Notes: generated by a model not told the origin, from the sequence alone. 64,000 nt of DNA from Motiliproteus sediminis (GCF_017912535.1 NZ_JAERQK010000011.1:1-64000), one strand, 5' to 3'; shown: positions 49,921-61,474, counted from the stretch's first letter. Program-made: numbers and translations.

Positions 49921-50391
49921 TTAAAGCTCCGCTGCCAGCTTCTCAACAAGTTCAGCCTGGGCCTCTTTATCAACGGATTTCTGCAGAATCTTCTCCGCTC
50001 CGGCAACCGCCAGCGCAGCCACTTGGGCACGCAGCGCTTCACGGGCGCGGTTTACTTCCTGCTCGATCTCAGCTTTAGCCGCAGCTTTCAGGCGATCGCC
50101 TTCGGCCAGTGCAGCATCTTTCGCTTCGTCGACAATCTGGCTGGCACGCTTGTTAGCCTGCTCGATAATGGTTGCCGCTTGCTCTTTGCCTTCACGCAGC
50201 GCCTGAGTGGCTTTTTCTTTTGCCAGCTCTAGGTCACGTGAGGCACGCTCAGCAGCGTCCAAGCCATCGGCAATCTTCTTCTGACGCTCACGCAGAGCCG
50301 CAGTGACCGGAGGCCACACGAACTTCATGCAGAACCAGGCGAAGAAGAAAAACGCTATGGCTTGACCAATGATTGTTGCATTGATATTCAC
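49921..50391 (-). CDS. atpF: ATP synthase Fo subunit b
   Basis: The product has 156 residues: an N-terminal membrane helix ([20 protein letters not shown]) followed by a long charged helix rich in Ala, Glu and Lys. It dimerises as the peripheral stalk. Confidence 0.97.
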   Translation of the reverse strand: MNINATIIGQAIAFFFFAWFCMKFVWPPVTAALRERQKKIADGLDAAERASRDLELAKEKATQALREGKEQAATIIEQANKRASQIVDEAKDAALAEGDRLKAAAKAEIEQEVNRAREALRAQVAALAVAGAEKILQKSVDKEAQAELVEKLAAEL

Positions 50392-50442
50392 GCCAACACC
50401 TCTCGTTACTCTTGTTCAGGTATGAGTTGAAAGGGTGATGGC

Positions 50443-50688
<246 letters not shown>

Positions 50689-50731
50689 CTATTAAGAGTT
50701 TAAGTTGCAAGTTTGAAGTTAAAGTAAAACC

Positions 50732-51601
<870 letters not shown>

Positions 51602-51606
51602 TCAGT

Positions 51607-52011
51607 CTAATTTCGATAAAGTTTTTGATTCTGTACGATCGGCGCCAGCCACGCGGACAGCTGCAACACAATAAAAACGCCAAATAGGGGAAAGGGCTCA
51701 ATCGGTTTCACCAAGGTGAAGACCAGGCCAAACAGCACCATGGTCAGAGCCATTTTCCATATTTCGCTTTTATAGAGCTCCCGCAGGATCGCGCGTATGT
51801 TATTGGAATGGTTATGCGACAGAACCTGTTTTGCCTGGTAAAGGGCGGGCAGTAGATACACCAGGCCTCCGAGTAGTGCCGAGTAGCCCCAGGCCATCCC
51901 TTTCAACCCGCCCGCGAGCAGACTGACGACGACCGTAAGCAGTATCTGAGCGGCTAACATCCGCTGGATAATGCTCCGCTGGCGACGGCTGGTTGTGCCC
52001 CTGTTAGTCAT
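51607..52011 (-). CDS. atpI: ATP synthase accessory protein I
   Basis: The product has 134 residues when started at the ATG at 52011 (MTNRGTTSRRQ); an earlier ATG at 52119 adds a non-conserved, GC-poor leader. Four membrane helices are visible (ILLTVVVSLLAGG; LVYLLPALYQ; MALTMVLFGLVFTLV; FIVLQLSAWLAPIV). It assists c-ring assembly or magnesium supply and heads the atp operon. The ribosome site is weak, consistent with the low expression usual for this gene. The operon promoter should lie in 52012-52181. Confidence 0.85.
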   Translation of the reverse strand: MTNRGTTSRRQRSIIQRMLAAQILLTVVVSLLAGGLKGMAWGYSALLGGLVYLLPALYQAKQVLSHNHSNNIRAILRELYKSEIWKMALTMVLFGLVFTLVKPIEPFPLFGVFIVLQLSAWLAPIVQNQKLYRN

Positions 52012-52181
52012 TTCTGGCACACCTGCTGACACTGCGATCTGGGTCCAATTCCCCGGGCAAGCTACCTCACCCCCCTTCAACCGAACCGGGATTATAGGGA
52101 GATTGCCTAGGTACATCAACTGAATTTAGGGGATTAGCACTAAGGTAGTAGGGGGGCTGAAACGACCGTTTTCCGGGCAAT

Positions 52182-53054
52182 TCAGCCCTCGATCCGCGAC
52201 AGGATTGACTCCAGATCATTGAGTGATCCGTAGCTGATGGTGAGCTTGCCGTCACCGCGCTCGCCATGATTTATTCGTACCTTGAGGCCCAGGGTAGAAG
52301 CCCAGCGCTCCTCCAGCGTCTTGACCCCGGTGTCCGGCTCCGGCTTGGGCTCGCTCTTGGCCGGCTGCTGGAATCGTTTCACCAGCTCCTCGGTCTGGCG
52401 TACCGACAAGCCGCGCGCTACCACCTCTTTGGCAGCCTGCAGCTGGCGCTCGTTGTCGAGACTTAGCAACGCACGCGCATGCCCCATCTCCAGATCACCA
52501 TACTCCAGCATGCGCTTCACTTCAGGTATCAGCTTCATTAACCGCAGCAGGTTGGTGACCGTGGTGCGCGACTTACCCACCGCTTCAGCAACCTTGGCCT
52601 GGGTCAGTTCGAACTCGTCCATCAACCGCTGCAGCGCCGTTGCTTCTTCGATCGGATTGAGGTCTTCACGCTGTATGTTTTCGATCAGGGCCATGGCGAT
52701 GGCGGCTTCGTCGGCGACTTCGCGAATCACCACCGGAATCTTCTTCAGCCCCGCCATCTGCGACGCCCGCCAGCGGCGCTCACCGGCGATGATCTCATAC
52801 CGGCCCATATCCACCGGACGCACCACAATGGGCTGAATCACCCCCTGTACCCGGATAGAGTTGGCCAGATCTTCGAGCGCTTCGGGATCCATATCACGCC
52901 GGGGTTGGTAAACCCCGCGCTGGATCTTGTCGATCGCCAGCTCCATCAAGCTGTCAGACTCGGCGGCGGGAGTCACTACAACCGGACGCTCGTCCAGCGA
53001 CGCACCACCCAGCAGCGCATCCAATCCCCGTCCCAGACCCCGTTTCTTAGCCAT
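52182..53054 (-). CDS. parB: chromosome-partitioning protein ParB (CTP-dependent clamp)
   Basis: The product has 290 residues. It begins MAKKRGLGRGLDALLG, with the N-terminal box IVVRPVDMGRYEIIAGERRW and the GERR nucleotide motif, then a helix-turn-helix (LTQAKVAEAVGKSRTTVTNLLRLM) and a C-terminal dimerisation domain. It loads at parS sites and spreads around the origin. It lies 17 bases after parA. I did not notice a canonical TGTTTCACGTGAAACA site in the window. Confidence 0.96.
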   Translation of the reverse strand: MAKKRGLGRGLDALLGGASLDERPVVVTPAAESDSLMELAIDKIQRGVYQPRRDMDPEALEDLANSIRVQGVIQPIVVRPVDMGRYEIIAGERRWRASQMAGLKKIPVVIREVADEAAIAMALIENIQREDLNPIEEATALQRLMDEFELTQAKVAEAVGKSRTTVTNLLRLMKLIPEVKRMLEYGDLEMGHARALLSLDNERQLQAAKEVVARGLSVRQTEELVKRFQQPAKSEPKPEPDTGVKTLEERWASTLGLKVRINHGERGDGKLTISYGSLNDLESILSRIEG

Positions 53055-53071
53055 GTGCGTGTTCCTGTTCT

Positions 53072-53845
53072 TCAGGCCGGCAGATCTGCACGGCGATTCA
53101 TCTCTCCGGCAAGGGCCAGATAAGCCACCGCGCCGCGGGAGTACCGATCATAATGCATGGCCGCCTGGCCATGGCTGGGTGCTTCTGCAAGCCGTACATT
53201 GCGTGGAATCACGGTGCGATAAACACGTTCGCCAAAGTATTCGACCAGCTGACCGGAAACCTCGCGGGTCAGCCCGTTACGGGGGTCAAACATGGTACGC
53301 AGAATCCCTTCGATACGCAGTTCCGGATTGAGCGAGTGGCGGATCTTTTCGATCGTACTCATCAGCGCCGATATTCCCTCCAGCGCGTAATATTCGCACT
53401 GCATCGGAATCACCACGCCGGTTGCCGCCACCAGGGCGTTGACCGTCAGCATGTTCAGCGATGGCGGGCAATCGATCAGAATGTAATCGTACTGCTCGGC
53501 GACCGCACTAAGCGACGATTTGAGCCGGAACTCCTTGCGCTTGGCGGCGATCAGCTCCACTTCAGCCGCGGTCAGGTCACCGTTGGCCGGGAGCAGATCA
53601 AAGCCACCACTGGTTTCCGCGGTGATCGCCTCCTGAATCGGGATACGACCGGTCAGCACGTCATAAACCGACAACTCCAGCGCCGATTTATCGACCCCGG
53701 CCCCCATGGTGGCGTTGCCCTGCGGGTCGAGATCTACCATCAGGACCTTGCGCTTGGTCGCTGCCAACGACGCGGCCAGGTTGACGCAGGACGTCGTCTT
53801 GCCGACACCGCCTTTCTGATTGGCTACCGCCAGAATCTTGGTCAC
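53072..53845 (-). CDS. parA: chromosome-partitioning ATPase ParA/Soj
   Basis: The product has 257 residues with the deviant Walker A KGGVGKTTS at the N-terminus, MVDLDPQGNAT and DYILIDCPPSLNMLT. It forms ATP-dependent dimers on DNA and moves ParB-parS complexes. It lies 19 bases after rsmG. Confidence 0.96.
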   Translation of the reverse strand: MTKILAVANQKGGVGKTTSCVNLAASLAATKRKVLMVDLDPQGNATMGAGVDKSALELSVYDVLTGRIPIQEAITAETSGGFDLLPANGDLTAAEVELIAAKRKEFRLKSSLSAVAEQYDYILIDCPPSLNMLTVNALVAATGVVIPMQCEYYALEGISALMSTIEKIRHSLNPELRIEGILRTMFDPRNGLTREVSGQLVEYFGERVYRTVIPRNVRLAEAPSHGQAAMHYDRYSRGAVAYLALAGEMNRRADLPA

Positions 53846-53864
53846 GCCCGGATCTCCTTGTCGA

Positions 53865-54491
53865 TCAAGCCGCTCGTTCCAGAATTAACAGATGCCGTTC
53901 ACCGTCGGTATCCGGTACAAGCAAGCGATGCGCCGCCTGCAACCGAACCCCTGGCGGCAATGCATTCAGTTCCTCTTCGGGATACTGCCCTTTCATCGCC
54001 AGAAAACGCCCCTGTTCAGCACACAGGTGGTCGGTCCAGCGCAGCATATCCTCAAGCGAGGCAAAGGCACGCGACACCACCTCGTCGAAAGGCTCCGCGA
54101 CGCAGCTTTCGGCCCGTCCGCCGACAATATCGAGGTTGGTCAGTCCCAGCTCAAGTTTGGCCTGCTGCTGAAAGCGGGTCTTTTTGCCGTTGCTGTCCAG
54201 CAGGGTGAAGGAGCGTTGCGGTTGGATGATTGCCAGCGGAATGCCCGGCAATCCGGGGCCCGAACCGACGTCGATAACACGTGCTCCCTGCAGGTAACCG
54301 GCGATACTGAGGCTATCGAGCAGATGGCGACTGACCATCTGCCGAGGATCCCGAATTGCGGTCAGATTATAGGCGCGATTCCATTTATGCAAGAGCGCCA
54401 AGTAGCCAAGCAGTTGCTCGATCCTGGCGTTATCCAACGCCAGCCCCATTGCGTTCAGGCCCCGCTCCAAGGTGGTTCGTAACTCGGTCAT
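53865..54491 (-). CDS. rsmG: 16S rRNA (guanine527-N7)-methyltransferase
   Basis: The product has 208 residues with the SAM-binding motif [17 protein letters not shown] and the N-terminal helical region [22 protein letters not shown]. It overlaps mnmG by 4 bases, the conserved arrangement. Confidence 0.96.
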   Translation of the reverse strand: MTELRTTLERGLNAMGLALDNARIEQLLGYLALLHKWNRAYNLTAIRDPRQMVSRHLLDSLSIAGYLQGARVIDVGSGPGLPGIPLAIIQPQRSFTLLDSNGKKTRFQQQAKLELGLTNLDIVGGRAESCVAEPFDEVVSRAFASLEDMLRWTDHLCAEQGRFLAMKGQYPEEELNALPPGVRLQAAHRLLVPDTDGERHLLILERAA

Positions 54492-56395
54492 GCGCCTGAA
54501 TCCCCGGCTGCGCGCAGCGCCTGTTGCTTGCGCTCCAGTTTTTTCAGATGCACCAGCAACAACGACACCGCCGCCGGAGTCATCCCCTGCAGGCGGGCAG
54601 CAGCACCAAGAGTTTCGGGACGAGCCTGGGCCAGCTTACTGCGCAGCTCGTTAGACAGCCCGTCGATAGCGGCGTAATCGAGTTCAACCGGTAAGCGGGT
54701 GTGCTCCTGACGCTTGAGCCGTTCGATCTCATCCTGTTGGCGACTGATGTAGCCGGCGTACTTGACCTCGATCTCCACCTGCTCGGCGACCCGCTCATCG
54801 ATCTCGACAGGGCCTGCCAAATGCCCCAGGTCGGCATACTCCAGCTCGGGACGCTTGAGCAGGTCCAGCAGGTTGTACTCCCGTGCCAACGGACTGTTGA
54901 GTTTGGGGGCCAGCACCTCGGCAGCTGCAGATGTGGGTTGTACCCAGCTGCTGCGCAAACGCTCGGTTTCACGGGCAATCCCTTCACGCTTTTCACAGAA
55001 GGCTCGCCAGCGCGCTTCGCCTACCAGGCCGATCTCCCGCCCCTTTTCGGTGAGACGCAGATCGGCATTATCTTCACGCAGGATCAGGCGGTACTCGGCC
55101 CGGCTGGTAAACATGCGATAAGGCTCTGAGGTACCGAGGGTGATCAGGTCATCCACCATCACGCCGATGTAGGCCTCATCGCGACGCGGATACCAGGGAT
55201 CTTTGCCCTGAGCTCGCAACGCCGCGTTAGCCCCGGCAAGAAGCCCCTGCGCACCGGCTTCTTCGTAGCCGGTGGTACCGTTAATCTGGCCGGCAAAATA
55301 GAGCCCCTGAATCAGGCGGCTTTCCAGCGAATGGCGCAGATCCTGCGGGTTGAAATAATCGTATTCGATAGCGTAGCCGGGGCGGGTGATATGGGCGTTC
55401 TCGAACCCCTTCATCGAACGCACAAGCTGCAGCTGAACATCAAAAGGCAGGCTGGTCGAAATACCGTTGGGGTAAAGCTCGTGGGTGCTCAATCCTTCCG
55501 GTTCGACAAAGATCTGGTGCGAATTCTTGTCCGCGAAACGCACGATTTTATCTTCGATCGAAGGACAGTAGCGAGGGCCTACGCCTTCGATCACCCCGGT
55601 GTACATGGGGGAGCGGTCCATACCGCCGCGAATGATCTCGTGGGTGCGTTCGTTGGTATGGGTGATGTAACAACTGATCTGGCGCGGGTGATCTGCAACC
55701 GAGCCAAGGTAAGACATCACCGGCAACGGGGTATCACCCGGTTGCTCCTGCATTACCGAAAAATCGACACTGCGGGCGTCGATGCGTGGTGGGGTTCCGG
55801 TTTTCAGGCGATCAATCCGCAGTTCCGTCTCCCGTAACCGTTGTGCCAGCGTGCTTGAAGCCGGATCGCCAGCACGACCACCGGTATGGTTCTGCAAACC
55901 GATATGAATCAGACCGCCCAAAAAGGTTCCTGCGGTCAGCACCACGGTCGGGGCCATGAACCGCAACCCCATCTGGGTGACCACACCGCGTACTTGATCA
56001 CCCTCGAGAATCAAATCATCCGCCATCTGCTGAAAGATCTGCAGGTTGGGCTGGTTCTCCAGTATCTCACGGGCAACCGCTTTGTAGAGCTGTCGATCGG
56101 CCTGCGCTCGCGTGGCCCTTACTGCGGGTCCCTTACGTGAGTTCAGCACCCGGAACTGAATCCCGGCACGGTCGGTGATCCGCGCCATGGCACCATCCAG
56201 CGCATCAATCTCTTTGACCAGGTGACTCTTACCGATGCCGCCGATGGCGGGGTTACAGGACATCTGCCCCAGAGTCTCGATATTCTGGGTCAACAACAAG
56301 GTGCGGCTTCCCATCCGCGCAGCCGCCAGAGCAGCTTCGGTACCGGCATGTCCTCCGCCGATCACGATGACATCAAAACGTTCGGGAAAATCCAC
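54488..56395 (-). CDS. mnmG: tRNA uridine-5-carboxymethylaminomethyl modification enzyme, FAD subunit
   Basis: The product has 635 residues from a GTG with GAGG 8 bases upstream, giving [20 protein letters not shown] as the usual start; a TTG twelve codons earlier (56431) is less likely. FAD-binding [10 protein letters not shown], the second signature [13 protein letters not shown] and the helical C-terminus are present. It works with MnmE on wobble uridines. The candidate origin lies directly upstream. Confidence 0.96.
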   Translation of the reverse strand: MDFPERFDVIVIGGGHAGTEAALAAARMGSRTLLLTQNIETLGQMSCNPAIGGIGKSHLVKEIDALDGAMARITDRAGIQFRVLNSRKGPAVRATRAQADRQLYKAVAREILENQPNLQIFQQMADDLILEGDQVRGVVTQMGLRFMAPTVVLTAGTFLGGLIHIGLQNHTGGRAGDPASSTLAQRLRETELRIDRLKTGTPPRIDARSVDFSVMQEQPGDTPLPVMSYLGSVADHPRQISCYITHTNERTHEIIRGGMDRSPMYTGVIEGVGPRYCPSIEDKIVRFADKNSHQIFVEPEGLSTHELYPNGISTSLPFDVQLQLVRSMKGFENAHITRPGYAIEYDYFNPQDLRHSLESRLIQGLYFAGQINGTTGYEEAGAQGLLAGANAALRAQGKDPWYPRRDEAYIGVMVDDLITLGTSEPYRMFTSRAEYRLILREDNADLRLTEKGREIGLVGEARWRAFCEKREGIARETERLRSSWVQPTSAAAEVLAPKLNSPLAREYNLLDLLKRPELEYADLGHLAGPVEIDERVAEQVEIEVKYAGYISRQQDEIERLKRQEHTRLPVELDYAAIDGLSNELRSKLAQARPETLGAAARLQGMTPAAVSLLLVHLKKLERKQQALRAAGDSGA

Positions 56396-56489
56396 CTTGC
56401 TAACCTCTATCGACCGATTGTGGCCGCTCAATTCAAACAGGCGCCAGTATATCGGTTTGTCGAATCTTTAGAAATTCACTCGTTCTGTT

Positions 56490-56825
56490 GAACCTTAATG
56501 TTTAAGAAAGATGAAAGGGTATGAAGAAAGAAAGATGGTTATGGTGATTATGTTTAGCCCGACCATTTTCTGTGTATAACAACCAAAAACCTTTTTTTAA
56601 CAGTATTTTGTGTGATTTAAAACTGTGGCTGAGGGGTGTATGCAGGGGGCGTGAAGGCTGTAGATAAGCTGGGCTCAACTAGCCACCTTATACACAGGTG
56701 ATAATCATCCACAACCCACTCCTGCAGTTATCCCGCTGGAGTTATACAGTCTATGCACATGGTGCTGTGGATATGTTTTTTTCGAGTGACAGAACTTGTG
56801 GGTCTGTATTGGGGATAACTGGTGC
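56490..56825. other. candidate oriC beside mnmG
   Basis: This gene-free, AT-rich stretch has several DnaA-box-like nonamers with one mismatch to TTATCCACA: 56571-56579 (minus), 56688-56696, 56705-56713, 56766-56774 (minus) and 56810-56818 (minus). TTTTTTTAACAG and GATTTAAAAC give an unwinding-element-like segment at 56590-56622. Location next to mnmG is that of E. coli oriC. A second candidate lies upstream of dnaA (62107-62545). Confidence 0.6.
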
Positions 56826-57059
56826 TCAGTTGGTGCAGGTGGGGTTGGTGGCCTGGCGAAATCGTTCGAGCAGGGTGGTGGAATCAGGCTGGCGACTCAG
56901 CCAGGCGAGGGTTTGTTCATCGCTCATCAGGCGTTCTGCGGGACACCAGATTTCACGACGGGTGTAGGTCGAACTGCTGCTACGGTGCTGCAGTTGCCAG
57001 CGCGCGCTGGCACCACTGTGATGGCGTACCAGACGGGTTTGAGGATTAATTTCCAACAT
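56826..57059 (-). CDS. small hypothetical protein downstream of the RES toxin
   Basis: The product has 77 residues. AGGAG lies 8 bases before the ATG, and the frame ends just before the DnaA-box region. It is Arg/Ser/Gln-rich with no membrane segment (ASARWQLQHRSSSSTYTRREIW) and a helical C-half (SDEQTLAWLSRQPDSTTLLERF). It starts 62 bases after the RES stop codon on the same strand, so it may belong to the toxin-antitoxin operon. Function unknown. Confidence 0.6.
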   Translation of the reverse strand: MLEINPQTRLVRHHSGASARWQLQHRSSSSTYTRREIWCPAERLMSDEQTLAWLSRQPDSTTLLERFRQATNPTCTN

Positions 57060-57121
57060 ATCATTGCTCCTGTGTGCTGCTCGAAATTTGAGCGTCTCGG
57101 GCAGAGTAGAGCCTGTAGTTG

Positions 57122-57868
57122 TCAGAATGATGACAGTGCCGGAGGATCTGCGCTGCTAGGATTGGACCAGTGGTCAAACTGCAACAGACGTCCCTGGTGT
57201 GCCATCCACACGCCCTGCTTGCTGACTTCGCACAGCCATAACTGCTGCTCGCCCGGACGCGAGGCACCGATCTGTTCGGGATCAAGCAGTAGCAGGTTTA
57301 GTCCGAAATGAGGGCAGCAGCCGGAGGGGTATTCCCACCCGCTGATGCCGTGGTCACGGAGGACTACGGCCAGTTGCCTTGTCGGTTGCGGGTCGCTGCC
57401 GGTCAACAGATCACGTAGTCGCCGGAATGGCGGGTTCTGCAGCTGTGCTCCGGATGGACAGTGATAGCTCAAACTGAATGCAGTATGAAGACTACGCAAG
57501 GCCGCTGGTCGGGAGTTAGCTGGCAGCGCCTGCCAGAATCGGGAGCGGGCTGCGGCAACTTCTGCCAGCGCGGTTTCCAGTTCCAGCGATGCATAGAGCG
57601 CAGCGCCTTGGCGGGGCGGGTGAAAACGTCGCGGATGCGGCCAGCTGACTTGCTGCCAGGGGCTACGCAGTAAGGGGTCGAGGCGGCGGTCTGGCGATGT
57701 GGTTGAGCCCGATAACAGCCGTTCCAACGTTTGCAGCTCGGTCAGGTTGGTGGTCAATTCGGCACGAGCACGCTCGGCACCGGCGCAGGCTACACGCCAG
57801 GCCACGCCACTGAGGGTGACCGGGCGGATATCGGCCAGCAGTGATTGCCAGCTTTCACTGCTGGCCAC
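57122..57868 (-). CDS. RES-domain toxin (predicted NAD-degrading)
   Basis: The product has 248 residues. The RES core is seen in GVAWRVAC near the N-terminus, RFHPPRQGAALYASLELETA with downstream AEVAAARSRFW, and the C-terminal PSGCCPHFGLNLLLLDPE. RES toxins are NAD+ phosphorylases with an ADP-ribosyltransferase-like fold and are neutralised by a paired Xre-type antitoxin. The gene overlaps the antitoxin gene by 14 bases. It interrupts the usual neighbourhood of mnmG and mnmE. Confidence 0.82.
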   Translation of the reverse strand: MASSESWQSLLADIRPVTLSGVAWRVACAGAERARAELTTNLTELQTLERLLSGSTTSPDRRLDPLLRSPWQQVSWPHPRRFHPPRQGAALYASLELETALAEVAAARSRFWQALPANSRPAALRSLHTAFSLSYHCPSGAQLQNPPFRRLRDLLTGSDPQPTRQLAVVLRDHGISGWEYPSGCCPHFGLNLLLLDPEQIGASRPGEQQLWLCEVSKQGVWMAHQGRLLQFDHWSNPSSADPPALSSF

Positions 57869-58205
57869 AGTTACCTTCCAGATAATCGACCAGGCGCCCG
57901 AGCATCAGCGGGTCGGCTATCTGTTGTGCCGGTGTGCCGCCGGTGTCTTGATTGGGGCTGGTGAACCAGTGGCGGATCTGCGCTGGATCACCATGGCAGA
58001 GTTGGTACAGCGCCTGATAAGCGCGAATCAGCAGCAGGCTGAGTTCAGCCGCTTTGCTCGCCGGGTCAATGCCGCGATGAAGGCTGGTGCGATCACGTCC
58101 TATCACCTTACCGAGCTCTTCCTGGGTGAGACCTAACGATTTGGCCGCACGGCTGACCGTTTTGGCGAGCACCTGTGCGCTGTCGTCACGTGGAGGTAAT
58201 GCCAT
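57855..58205 (-). CDS. Xre/MbcA/ParS-family antitoxin
   Basis: The product has 116 residues with an N-terminal helix-turn-helix (LGLTQEELGKVIGRDRTSLHR) and the C-terminal toxin-binding DUF2384 region (ALYQLCHGDPAQIRHWF; QQIADPLMLGRLVDYLEG). It precedes and overlaps the RES toxin gene, the standard order for this family, and probably represses its own operon through the palindrome at 58236. Confidence 0.85.
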   Translation of the reverse strand: MALPPRDDSAQVLAKTVSRAAKSLGLTQEELGKVIGRDRTSLHRGIDPASKAAELSLLLIRAYQALYQLCHGDPAQIRHWFTSPNQDTGGTPAQQIADPLMLGRLVDYLEGNCGQQ

Positions 58206-58235
58206 GCGGTTTCTATCCCCTGGTGGTGGTTTTGG

Positions 58236-58251
58236 TGATGCGTGTGCATCA
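58236..58251. promoter_or_regulatory. palindromic operator of the RES/Xre operon
   Basis: TGATGC and GCATCA are perfect inverted repeats separated by GTGT. They lie 31 bases before the antitoxin start and directly adjoin an AT-rich TATAAAAT-like -10 on the minus strand (58250-58257). This is the expected place for autorepression. Confidence 0.65.
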
Positions 58252-58290
58252 TTTTATATTTAAATGTTGCGTTTTACACCGTTGATCTGA

Positions 58291-58323
58291 GGTGGATCGA
58301 CCTCGCGGACGGGTCGATCCACC
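58291..58323 (-). terminator. hairpin after mnmE
   Basis: GGTGGATCGACC (58291-58302) and GGTCGATCCACC (58312-58323) pair perfectly around a 9-base loop, 18 bases past the mnmE stop. The T run is weak, so termination strength is uncertain. Confidence 0.7.
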
Positions 58324-58340
58324 ACTGGAATATTCGGGCT

Positions 58341-59705
58341 TTACTTGCCGATACAGAAAGAGCTGAAGATACGCCCCAGCAGGTCGTCGGTGGTGAAGGC
58401 GCCGGTGATCTCGTCCAGTGCCTGCTGGGCGTGGCGGAGATCTTCAGCCAGTAGTTCACCGGCGCCCAGATGCTGGAGCTGATGTTCGCCCTGACGGAGG
58501 AACTCGCGGCTGCGCTCGATGGCGTCGATATGGCGTCGGCGGGCCATAAAGCCGCCTTCACCGGTGTTGCGGTAGCCCATGCATTGTTTCAGGTGTTCGC
58601 GCAGCAGGTCGATCCCCTGCTGTTCGCGGGCGCTGAGGCGGATCAGGTGGCAGTCGTCCTGACTGTCGACGCCGACCGCTTCGCCGGATTGATCCACTTT
58701 GTTGCGAATCACCGTGACCTTGTCGTTACCGGGCAGGTGGCTCATGAAATCGGGCCACAACTGTTGCGGACGGGTTTCAGCGTTGGTAGTGGCATCGACC
58801 ACCAGCAATACCCGATCCGCCTGGCGGATCTCCTCCCAGGCGCGCTCAATACCGATCCGCTCCACTTCGTCGGCCCCCTCGCGCAGGCCGGCGGTATCGA
58901 TGATATGCAGTGGCATACCGTCAATATGGATATGCTCGCGCAGCACGTCGCGGGTGGTGCCGGCGATATCGGTGACGATCGCCGACTCTTTGCCCGCCAG
59001 CGCATTGAGCAGACTCGACTTACCGGCGTTGGGACGGCCGGCGATGACCACGTTCATCCCTTCTCGCAGCAGTGCGCCCTGGCACGCTTCGGCCAGCACC
59101 TGATCCAGATCAGCCAGAATGGCACCGAGGTCGGCGGCAACTTTGCCGTCGGCAAGAAAGTCGATCTCCTCTTCCGGAAAATCGATCGCTGCCTCGACGT
59201 AGATACGCAACTGGATCAGTCGTTCGACCAGAGCATGGATTCGACGGGAGAACTCACCTTGCAGCGAACGTAAGGCGGAGCGTGCGGCCTGCTCGGAGAC
59301 GCTGTCGATCAGGTCGGCGATCGCTTCTGCCTGCGCCAGGTCGAGCTTATCGTTAAGGAAGGCGCGCTCGGAGAACTCCCCGGGGCGGGCCATACGCGCC
59401 CCCAGAGCGACAACTCGTCTGAGCAAGAGGTCCTGCAGCACCGGCCCCCCGTGGCCTTGAAGCTCCAGCACATCTTCGCCGGTAAACGAGTGAGGGCCGG
59501 GGAAATAGAGCGCAATGCCCTGATCGAGTTGGTCCCCCTGATCACCCAGGAAGGGCCCGTAGTGGGCATAGCGTGGGCGGGGTACCAGACCCAGCAGGGC
59601 TAGGGCGATGGCGGTGGCCTTGGGGCCGGATACTCGAATAATGCCGACCCCGCCTCGACCGGGCGCGGTCGCCAGTGCAGCGATGGTGTCGTTGTGTTGT
59701 TGCAT
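58341..59705 (-). CDS. mnmE: tRNA modification GTPase
   Basis: The product has 454 residues: an N-terminal folate-binding domain ([20 protein letters not shown]), an inserted G domain with [29 protein letters not shown] and NKVD, and the C-terminal CIGK with the catalytic Cys. It partners MnmG on tRNA wobble uridine. It is 71 bases after yidC, with a terminator-like hairpin between. Confidence 0.97.
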   Translation of the reverse strand: MQQHNDTIAALATAPGRGGVGIIRVSGPKATAIALALLGLVPRPRYAHYGPFLGDQGDQLDQGIALYFPGPHSFTGEDVLELQGHGGPVLQDLLLRRVVALGARMARPGEFSERAFLNDKLDLAQAEAIADLIDSVSEQAARSALRSLQGEFSRRIHALVERLIQLRIYVEAAIDFPEEEIDFLADGKVAADLGAILADLDQVLAEACQGALLREGMNVVIAGRPNAGKSSLLNALAGKESAIVTDIAGTTRDVLREHIHIDGMPLHIIDTAGLREGADEVERIGIERAWEEIRQADRVLLVVDATTNAETRPQQLWPDFMSHLPGNDKVTVIRNKVDQSGEAVGVDSQDDCHLIRLSAREQQGIDLLREHLKQCMGYRNTGEGGFMARRRHIDAIERSREFLRQGEHQLQHLGAGELLAEDLRHAQQALDEITGAFTTDDLLGRIFSSFCIGK

Positions 59706-59733
59706 GGCGGCTTAATCCTGCCCCGTTCGGATT

Positions 59734-59759
59734 AAAAAAGGCCCCCGCAGGAGCCTTTT
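59734..59759 (-). terminator. terminator between yidC and mnmE
   Basis: Read on the minus strand, AAAAGGCTCC pairs with GGGGGCCTTTTTT around TGC. It lies 18 bases past the yidC stop and 29 bases before mnmE. Confidence 0.85.
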
Positions 59760-59776
59760 CAGTGTAGTGCTTCCGC

Positions 59777-61474
59777 CTAGCTCCGCTTGGCGCTGGCCTC
59801 GGCTTCGATACGGCGGGTGATCACCCACTGTTGGGCGATGGAAAGCACGTTGTTGACCACCCAGTAGAGCACCAGACCGGCCGGGAACCAGAGGAAGAAG
59901 AAGGTGAACACAAACGGTAGCATCTTCATGATCTTGGCCTGCATGGGGTCCGGAGGCGTCGGGTTCAGCATCTGCTGCACAAACATGGTGGCACCCATCA
60001 GGATCGGCAGTACAAAGTAGGGGTCCATCACCGACAGGTCCTGAATCCACAGCATGAACGGTGCGTGACGCAGTTCGACACTTTCCAGCAGTACCCAGTA
60101 GAGCGCAATAAACACCGGCATCTGGATCAGGATCGGCAGGCAGCCGCCGAGCGGGTTGATCTTCTCTTTCTGGTACAGCTTCATCATCGCCTGGGACATC
60201 TTCTGGCGATCGTCGCCATACATCTCCTTCATGCGCTGCAGTTCGGGTGCAACGGCGCGCATCTTGGCCATGGAGTTGTAGGCTTTGGCAGACAGTGGGA
60301 AGAAGATCGCCTTGACCACCAGGGTAACCAGAATGATGGCCACGCCCCAGTTGTTGACGAAATCGTGGAACAGCTTCAGCAACCAGAACAGGGGCTGAGC
60401 GATCCACCATAGCCAGCCGAAGTCGACGGTGAGTTCCAGATTGGGGCCCACCTGTTCCAGACGCTCCTGCACCTTGGGACCTACATAAAGGTTGGCGCTG
60501 GTCACACCTTGCTGCCCTGGGGCGACGTTAAGGGTGGGAGAAACAAAACCGGCCAGGTAGTTGCCGCCACGCTCGCGGGCAAAGTAGTTATGGCTCTGCT
60601 CGGGATTGGGCACCCAGGCGCTGACAAAGTAATGCTGCAGCATTGCCACCCAACCGCCGGCGGATTTGGCGCCGAACTTGGCATCGTCAACGTCGTCAAA
60701 GCTGTACTTGAGGTACTTTTCGCTTTCGGTGGAGAATGCCGGACCTAGATAGGACTGCATGCCCATGCTGGTTTGCGTCGACGGATCTGCGGTGCGGTCC
60801 CGCTTGAGTTGACCAAACAGGTTGCCCTGCCATGGCTGATCGCTCTGGTTATCAATCAGGTAGGACACCTTGACCAGATAATCGCCACGACTGAATTCGA
60901 ACCGTTTGGTGATCACCACGCCGCTGTCTTGCTGCAGCGTGAGGTCAACCGTCAGGTTATCCTGACCCTCAGCCAGGCTATAGCTGGCTGCAGCACTCTG
61001 GTAGCGCGGGCGGGTAGCACTGTTGTCCGGACCGTTGGCTCCGGTGAGTCCGCTTTGAGCAGTGTAGACGCGGCTGTCGTTCTGCTCCAGCAGGACGAAG
61101 CTCTGGCCGGTGCTGAGCAGAGCCAGATGCTGCGGCAGCGCAGCCTGGATGATGTCGCCGCCGTAAGGGTCGATCAGCAATTCCAGAGTGTCGGTGGTAA
61201 CCGCGATCAGACCGTTGTTGCTGTGGCCAGCGGTTGATCCGGCTACCGGCAGGGCGCTGTCGCCAGGCGCAGCTACAGGTGCTGCACTGGGGATATCCTC
61301 TGCTGCCGGTGCCGCCTGATCGTTAGCGCTGATATCGGGGGCGGCCGAGTATGAGGAGACGGGGGTCGTTGCTACCGGAGCGTTGGTGTTACCGTAATCC
61401 TGATTCCATTGGAGAACCAGCAAGTAAGAGATCACTGCCAGCGCGCCGATCAGGACAATACGTTGGATATCCAT
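59777..61474 (-). CDS. yidC: membrane protein insertase
   Basis: The product has 565 residues: an N-terminal transmembrane helix (IVLIGALAVISYLLVLQW), a low-complexity Ala/Pro linker, the periplasmic P1 beta-sandwich (about 90-350) and five C-terminal helices with the hydrophilic-groove region (NNWGVAIILVTLVVKAIFFP). It inserts proteins into the inner membrane with or without SecYEG. In most relatives yidD lies between rnpA and yidC; here the gap is 89 bases. Confidence 0.97.
   Translation of the reverse strand: MDIQRIVLIGALAVISYLLVLQWNQDYGNTNAPVATTPVSSYSAAPDISANDQAAPAAEDIPSAAPVAAPGDSALPVAGSTAGHSNNGLIAVTTDTLELLIDPYGGDIIQAALPQHLALLSTGQSFVLLEQNDSRVYTAQSGLTGANGPDNSATRPRYQSAAASYSLAEGQDNLTVDLTLQQDSGVVITKRFEFSRGDYLVKVSYLIDNQSDQPWQGNLFGQLKRDRTADPSTQTSMGMQSYLGPAFSTESEKYLKYSFDDVDDAKFGAKSAGGWVAMLQHYFVSAWVPNPEQSHNYFARERGGNYLAGFVSPTLNVAPGQQGVTSANLYVGPKVQERLEQVGPNLELTVDFGWLWWIAQPLFWLLKLFHDFVNNWGVAIILVTLVVKAIFFPLSAKAYNSMAKMRAVAPELQRMKEMYGDDRQKMSQAMMKLYQKEKINPLGGCLPILIQMPVFIALYWVLLESVELRHAPFMLWIQDLSVMDPYFVLPILMGATMFVQQMLNPTPPDPMQAKIMKMLPFVFTFFFLWFPAGLVLYWVVNNVLSIAQQWVITRRIEAEASAKRS

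Noticed and set aside
52182-56825. parS site near parAB
   Set aside because: No TGTTTCACGTGAAACA was noticed by eye; a motif scan of the whole genome would be needed.
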